A stretch of 64,000 nt of DNA from Blasia pusilla (Eukaryota; Marchantiophyta; Marchantiopsida; Blasiales). The notes under the pieces are model-generated. The model worked only from the letters and a program-made list of their open reading frames with translations, did no database searches and had not been told where the DNA came from. Shown here one piece after another: positions 58,684-64,000 of this stretch (the first letter of the stretch is position 1; each line of letters opens with the position of its first letter). Position numbers and translations under genes: made by a program. The stretch spans positions 18,166,001 through 18,230,000 of the forward strand of contig CM114271.1 in NCBI GenBank assembly GCA_050084515.1, given 5' to 3'.

Positions 58684-60220
58684 CTGGCAGCCTTGTCCAA
58701 AGGCTGTGAATAGCCGCCGCCGGCTGCTATTAGTCTACTTGCGCTTTGGCTGAGAATAGTTTTTTCCCTTTGCCATTAGTTGCCTTGATCTTTGGCAAAG
58801 AATAGACGCGAGTTCATGTTCATCTTTGTTATTAATTTATATGGCTGTGAGTAGCAGTCGGTGCATGTTAGTGCGAGAACTTTATAACCTCTCTGTGAAT
58901 AGCCGCCATTGGAAAGTTAATGCTTGCAAGTGCCCTCGGCTGTGAATAGCCACCGTTCATGCATGTAGCCAAGAAACTAAAACAAAATGAATACAAATGG
59001 TAAGAACCCTCACTTTCTTCTTTACTTGGGTTTTTGGCCGAGACTTCAGATTCTTCATCTTCGATTGTGGAAGCTCCTTCCCGACTCCATGTGAGGAACT
59101 CTTCTTTCTCAGTATCTTCTTTTGAGCAATGAAATCATCGCTATCATTTGAAGTTGGTGCCTTCCTGTAGTAGTGTCTTTGGTAAGTAGCTTCAGTTTTA
59201 TGAACAATCGCTATGATTTGTCTTTGGGCTCACTCTCATCCTTTCCTGCATTTTTCCTCTTCCGAAGATTCTTGGGCTCGGTCGGTGGAGTCCCACTCAG
59301 CTTTGCCTTCCCTTTCAATTTTGGATTTGATACTAGGCGGGCCTCTCCTATAGTCACTTCATGTGAGGTCGGATCATTGCCATGGTTGAAGAGAATGGTC
59401 AAAATAACTCTAACTCCACTTTCTCTCACTTTCTCTTTCTTGGCTCTTGGTCGGAGGACTTGCCTGATATCAAGCATGAGTTTCCTGTAGACATAGGTTG
59501 CCCAACCCACCGGAATCCCTTCCCAAGCCCGGCATGCCATTGATAACATGCTTGCAGGGACACACTCAGGGTTTGCTTTCATATGAAAGCAACGATTCAG
59601 TTGTAATAGTAGTATAAGTTCATCACTTTTCACGATCGGTATACTGCTTTTGTAGATCTGCCTTATGAAGTCATTGGTCCAGATAGGATCAACAAGTTTA
59701 TGTAAGTCCATTCCAACAATGACATCCCAAGCCATTACATGCGTACATGGCCAACAAGTATCTTGGAACTCTAGGCATGAACAACTGCACTCAGGATGCA
59801 AACGCACATGCAATTGGTGCGCACTAGTTGTGGAAGTGACAAGTGCATTTGTTGCATGTGAGGCTAGTACATCAAAACTTTGACAATTGGCTTCATTCTC
59901 TCGATAATGAATAAGTGCATAAGTAGTCAATTTGTTGGAGAACTTCTCTGGATGACATGCCTCTACTTTTCTTTATGCGTAAGTTTTCATCATGTAATTC
60001 CACAACTCACGAGCAATTACAAGTGGAGGTCTCTCCCTTATAGGTTTCATGGCAAAATTTATGACCTCTACAAGATTTGAGCTCACTTTGCCATAGCGTG
60101 GCAAAGGGAATGCACACCTCGCAAACTTCTCTGATCCTATGTCTTGTATGTACGAGGCTCCATCAACTATTCGTTGAATATGATGCCTTTCTAATTCGTT
60201 AATCCACATGTCATACCTGG

Positions 60221-60877
60221 AAAACAAGACCCTCAATTGTCGTTAGCCGTTGTGAATAGCGCGATCGAAAAATCCGATTTAATCCTAAATAGCCTCCGTC
60301 CTAACAAGGTATAAAATTAGCAACCGTCCTAACAATGAATAGCCTATAGGAAATAGCAGCAATCCTAACTTTGACTATCCATTGTCCTAAAGGGAATAGC
60401 AACCGTCTTTACTATGAATAGCCGCCGTCCTGTAGAGAATAGCAGTCGAAATAGTCGCAGCCTTTGCAAAATACTACCCTTGAATATACAAGACCTGAAA
60501 AAACAAGACCCTCAATTGTCGTTAGCCGCCTCATAATTATGAAAAGTGCAATCAAAAAATAATATGTCATTAGCCGCCGTCCACAAAGGGTTCAAATTTA
60601 GACGCCAATTTAGCTGAAAATAGTCATCGTCCTAAAAAGATTGGAATTTAGATACCGATTTAATCCTAAATAGCCTCCGTCCTAACAAGGTATCAAATTA
60701 GCAACTATCCTAACTATGAATAGCCTATAGGAAATAGCAGCCGTCCTAACCTTGACTATCCATTGTCCTATAGGGAATAGAAGTCGTCTTTAATGTGAAT
60801 AGTCGCCGTCCTATAGAGAATAACAATAAAAAATAGTTGCAGCCTATGCAAAATACTACCACTGAGTATACAAGACT
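60221..60877. repeat. Tandem duplication of about 300-370 bases in the transposase intron
   Basis: 60221-60497 and 60497-60877 share ACAAGACCCTCAATTGTCGT, AATCCTAAATAGCCTCCGTC, GAATAGCCTATAGGAAATAG, GACTATCCATTGTCCTA and GCAAAATACTACC in order. Each unit includes the acceptor-like end (TTTTCAG on the minus strand), so a duplicated cryptic splice site exists. The second unit has an insert of about 90 bases. Confidence 0.8.
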
Positions 60878-62619
60878 CCCATATGTAAAATGTAAGGAAT
60901 AATGAAATGGATTGATTGCTTACTTCTCCCTGGTCCTGGCATAAAGGCAGGAAATGAAAAATTCTTCGGCAACTTTTCCATACCGTGTTTGAATATTTTG
61001 TCTCAAATGTTGGGCACACATGCTATGTATATTCTGGGGGAATATTATACGCATGGCATGTAAAAGGCCCTTTTTTCTATCAGAAACAATAACAATTTTG
61101 GGATCATCTAAAGTTGGGATGGCTTTCTTCAGATGTGCACAAAACCATTCCCATTCCTCATTGTTCTCCCAAGGAGATATGCCAAATGCCAAAATGATCA
61201 TATTGGCATTTCCATCCAACATGGACGCAATGAAAATCTGCATTGGATACTTCCTATTCTTTGTATGGCACACATCCAAGCCAACTACCTTTTGCACATA
61301 AGGAATGATGTTCTTCATGGCGGATGGACAAATAAATAGCCTCTTGAAGATGGCAGATTCTAAATTCCAAACATCCCAAGCGGAGGTGGCAAAGGGGTCA
61401 GCTTCCTTTACTGCATGTATGTAAAAGGAATCAAATGGAAACCTGCCCGTTCACCCCCATTCATCCAATCTCGACATATTTCTTTGCATCTCCACGCAAG
61501 AAAGTAAGTTGTTCGCTTCTTGTACGTCTGCGCAAGGACTTCTAGAAGGCTACCCACAGGGATGCTTGGTTGATTTACAACCCTATCTGCTGATACCATT
61601 GATAACCACTTTTCCTTGTGGGTAGGACCCCTCCATGTATGAATGTGCCCCGGACAAGTGTGTTTCAAATTACACACCGTTATCTCACATAGGCATGTAC
61701 TTTTATGTCGTTGGCAACGGACCCTCCACTCGCAAACTTCATCTTTACATGATGTACCATTCCCCTTCGCTGAAAGTATGTACCTAGCAAATTGACCACA
61801 TGCCCCATTCCTGGCGGTGGGGACTCTCGCTTCACCACTCTTTCTCCTTTTCTCCGTCGGAACGTCTAAGCTTACTTTAGGTTCTGAGAAAGAATTCTTG
61901 AAAATTGGCTGGTTAGGCCTCTTACTATGTTGAGGTTGCCACGGGACCCCCATTCCACATGCAAGCCTTGATATACGTGGGTCTTGAAATTCTTCACTAT
62001 GTCCCCCAATATCTCCAATCGAGGGTCCACACACATTAACTGCAACTTCGTTGACATTAACCTCCGTGCTATTTTCCGCCGACCTCCCCCTAACATCGTG
62101 CGACTTTTTTCCACTGTGATTAGTAGTCGTTGAATATTCCTGAATATTTTCCTCCAATCCTCCAGTGTCGGATATGTTGTTAATACCATGTACGCTCGTG
62201 GTTATGTCTTGCAAATGTGAATGGCATACAAAACTACATTTCTTCACAAGAGTTTCCTCCTCCTAAGGATACGGTCCATTTCTTGAAGTCTTCAAACGGC
62301 TAGAGGGTTTGTCCTCATTGAAAATAGGAAGACCTTTGCCTCTGATCTTTGCGCCAAATCTACATATTCTAAGCCAATACCATTTCTTGCTGCGTGCGCA
62401 ATGCTTCGCTCTATAATTCAGCGAGCACCAACAATCTAGTGAAAACTCAAACTCATCAAAGTTGCGGAACACTTGCTTCAATTGTATCCGTTCGGCATGC
62501 CTCCTTATTGCACATGATGACCCAAAGGTTGTTAATGAATCTAACTCTAACTGCGGTTGATGACTACGCCACACCGATACAAATCGTTAAGGCAAACTTA
62601 CATTATGTCCACCAAATAT

Positions 62620-63530
62620 CCACTACTGCGGCTCTTGTGAGTAGGCTCACCTCTGAGAAGTACAAAACAACTGCAACGGCGGCTATTCAAAGTAGGTTGA
62701 CCTTTTAGGAGTACAAAAAAACTGCAACGGCTGCTATTTAGGCGGCTATTCTGAGTACTATCACCTCTTAGGAGTACAAAATATCCACAAACGCAACTAT
62801 TTTGAGTAGGCTCACCTCTCATGAGTACAAAAAACTACAACGGAGGATACTCTGAGTAGCCTCACCTTTCAAGAGTACAAAATTACTACAACGGAGGCTA
62901 TTTCGGAGGCTAGTCTAAGTAGGCCAATGTCTCCCGAAAACAAAACAACTACAACGACGGCTAATTCGGCGGCTATTCTGAGTTGGCTCATCTCTAGGAA
63001 AACTAAAAATCTACAACGGCGGATATTATGAGTTGGCTCACCTCTCAAGAAAACAAAACAACTACAACGGCGGCTATTCTGAGTTGGCTCACCTCTCATG
63101 AAAACAAAACAACTACAACGGCGGCTATTTCGGTAGTTATTCTCAGTAGGCTAAGCTCTCAAGAAAACAAAAAAATCACAAATGTGGCTGAGTCGACCAC
63201 TCTTATGACTAGGCTCAACTCTCAAGACAACAAAAAGCTACAACGACGGCTAATTCGGAGGCTTTTCTGAGTAGGCGACCCTCTCAAGAAAACTACAAAA
63301 ACTACCAAGGTAGCTAATTCGGCGGCTATATTGTGAGGAGGCTTAGCTCTCAGGAAATCAAAATAACTACAATGGCGGATATTTTTCCGGCTATTTTGAG
63401 TAGGATCATCTCTTAGGAAACGAATAATCTACAACGACGGCTATTTCGATTATGGTGGCGGCTATTGCACAATAATCATCATTTATGGATCGAATATCCA
63501 TCTCGGCGGCTATTTTGACGGCCAATAAAC
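62620..63530. repeat. Degenerate minisatellite of GGCGGCTA-containing units
   Basis: About 14 imperfect units of roughly 50-70 bases contain CTGAGTAGGCTCACCTCTC, then AAGAAAACAAAACAACTACA and CGGCGGCTATT. They lie between the probable first and second exons of the transposase, so in its first intron. The GGCGGCTA word is the reverse complement of the TAGCCGCC word found at 56980-60800. Confidence 0.85.
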
Positions 63531-63805
63531 CCTTAGCTTTGAAACCCAGCGACATTCTTACCTTCTTCTAGGCTGAACCCTTCCAGATAGGGATCATTCT
63601 TGGACGTGGAGGCTCGCCATAACTTGAAAGCAGCCGAAGACTCTCTTGATGGTGGCCTTCGTTCATAAGATCCGCAGTTTTGGTCTTTGCGACTAGAACC
63701 AACCAATCCATTGTCATCCAGAGGAAAATGTTGTCTACTCAAGTCTGGAAAATCATCATCAGTACACGAGAGCTCATGATGTTTGGGTAGCTCGACACCA
63801 TCCAT

Positions 63806-64000
63806 TCTCTAATCAAGCTTGTGAACAGTAAACACTGATTAGTAAACAAATTAACATGTGCCAGAGAGTGTAAGCACGAGTGTTGATCACAATTTGCATG
63901 ATCAAAAGTCCTAACTCGAAAGTGATAAACCCTAACTCGGGATTGTTCTCATATCCAAAACTTCTTTGCTACAGTAACTATGTAGAAGAACATTTGTACC
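63806..64000. other. Right edge of the window
   Basis: AT-rich sequence upstream of the probable first MULE exon; no feature recognised. The right end of the MULE is probably beyond the window. Confidence 0.4.

Larger units (their letters stand above)
59000..63805 (-). pseudogene. Mutator-like (MuDR) transposase, lightly damaged
   Basis: On the minus strand: a probable first exon (63562-63805, ATG to a GTAAGA donor), the N-terminal MuDR region (61408-62574), the catalytic core (60920-61410) and, after an intron of about 700 bases, the C-terminal part (59211-60236). The core shows VVGLDVCHTKNRKYP, WEWFCAHLKKAIP and VIVSDRKKGLLHA, the first D and second D blocks of the DDE transposase. DEVCEWRVRCQRHKSTCLCE is the upstream zinc-like motif. 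CSCSCLEFQDTCWPCTHVMA is a SWIM zinc finger. A basic tail (RPRAKKEK, NLRKRKNAGKDE) follows. Lesions: TAG at 62263-62265, a frame change near 61405, TAA at about 59970. It probably cannot act alone now, but decay is slight. Confidence 0.85.

Noticed and set aside
62620-63530. Regular units that could look like a CRISPR array
   Set aside because: Eukaryotic sequence; units and spacers both diverge and spacers resemble each other. It is a degenerate minisatellite in an intron.

Overview
The window is nuclear DNA of a streptophyte, meaning a land plant or a close green-algal relative. The evidence is plant-type spliced genes with short GT-AG introns: a bacterial-type PEP carboxylase gene, an Arabidopsis UBP3/UBP4-type deubiquitinase, a plant AN1-C2H2 stress-associated protein and a plant-type tafazzin-like acyltransferase. 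The repeats are plant-like too (MULE, Ty3/gypsy, tRNA-derived SINEs, U6 and 5S relics). The kinds of transposable element would suit an early-diverging lineage such as a bryophyte or charophyte, but I cannot name a species from sequence alone.

Layout. The 3' end of a tafazzin-like gene lies at 153-1217 (+). An AN1/C2H2 zinc-finger gene lies at 5005-7384 (-), with a GC-rich upstream region reaching about 8.3 kb. From about 9.9 to 15.3 kb there is a tRNA-derived SINE and then a decayed Ty3/gypsy-type element on the minus strand. Its order is gag, two zinc knuckles, protease, a complete-looking C5 cytosine DNA methyltransferase domain (motifs I, IV, VI, VIII, X) and the start of reverse transcriptase. 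A 5S rRNA-like sequence lies beyond its 5' end. The UBP3/4 gene occupies 19857-23270 (-). An R2-like non-LTR element with a restriction-like endonuclease sits upstream of it (23915-27160, -), and a dead 3' fragment of the same family lies at 17358-17520.

From 27.2 to 34.9 kb the DNA is mostly AT-rich and I see no gene, but it holds a U6 snRNA relic, hairpins and repeated GC-rich patches. A second decayed gypsy element lies on the plus strand at about 34.96-39.7 kb. It has a methyltransferase motif VI remnant directly before reverse transcriptase, a duplicated RNase H/integrase part and a decayed PHD finger after the integrase. The bacterial-type PEPC gene, about 20 exons, fills 46222-54780 (-). 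From about 55.9 kb to the right edge lies a large Mutator-like element: a MuDR transposase in several exons (59.0-63.8 kb, -), a second unidentified ORF behind it (56405-58304, -), and motif arrays (TAGCCGCC on one side, its reverse complement on the other).

The host genes are unrelated housekeeping or stress genes and form no operon or cluster. The item most worth following is the retrotransposon family that seems to carry both a DNA methyltransferase and, in the other copy, a PHD finger: a possible chromatin-writing and chromatin-reading pair inside one mobile element. All exon boundaries were read by eye from splice-site consensus, reading frame and recalled family alignments; none was computed.
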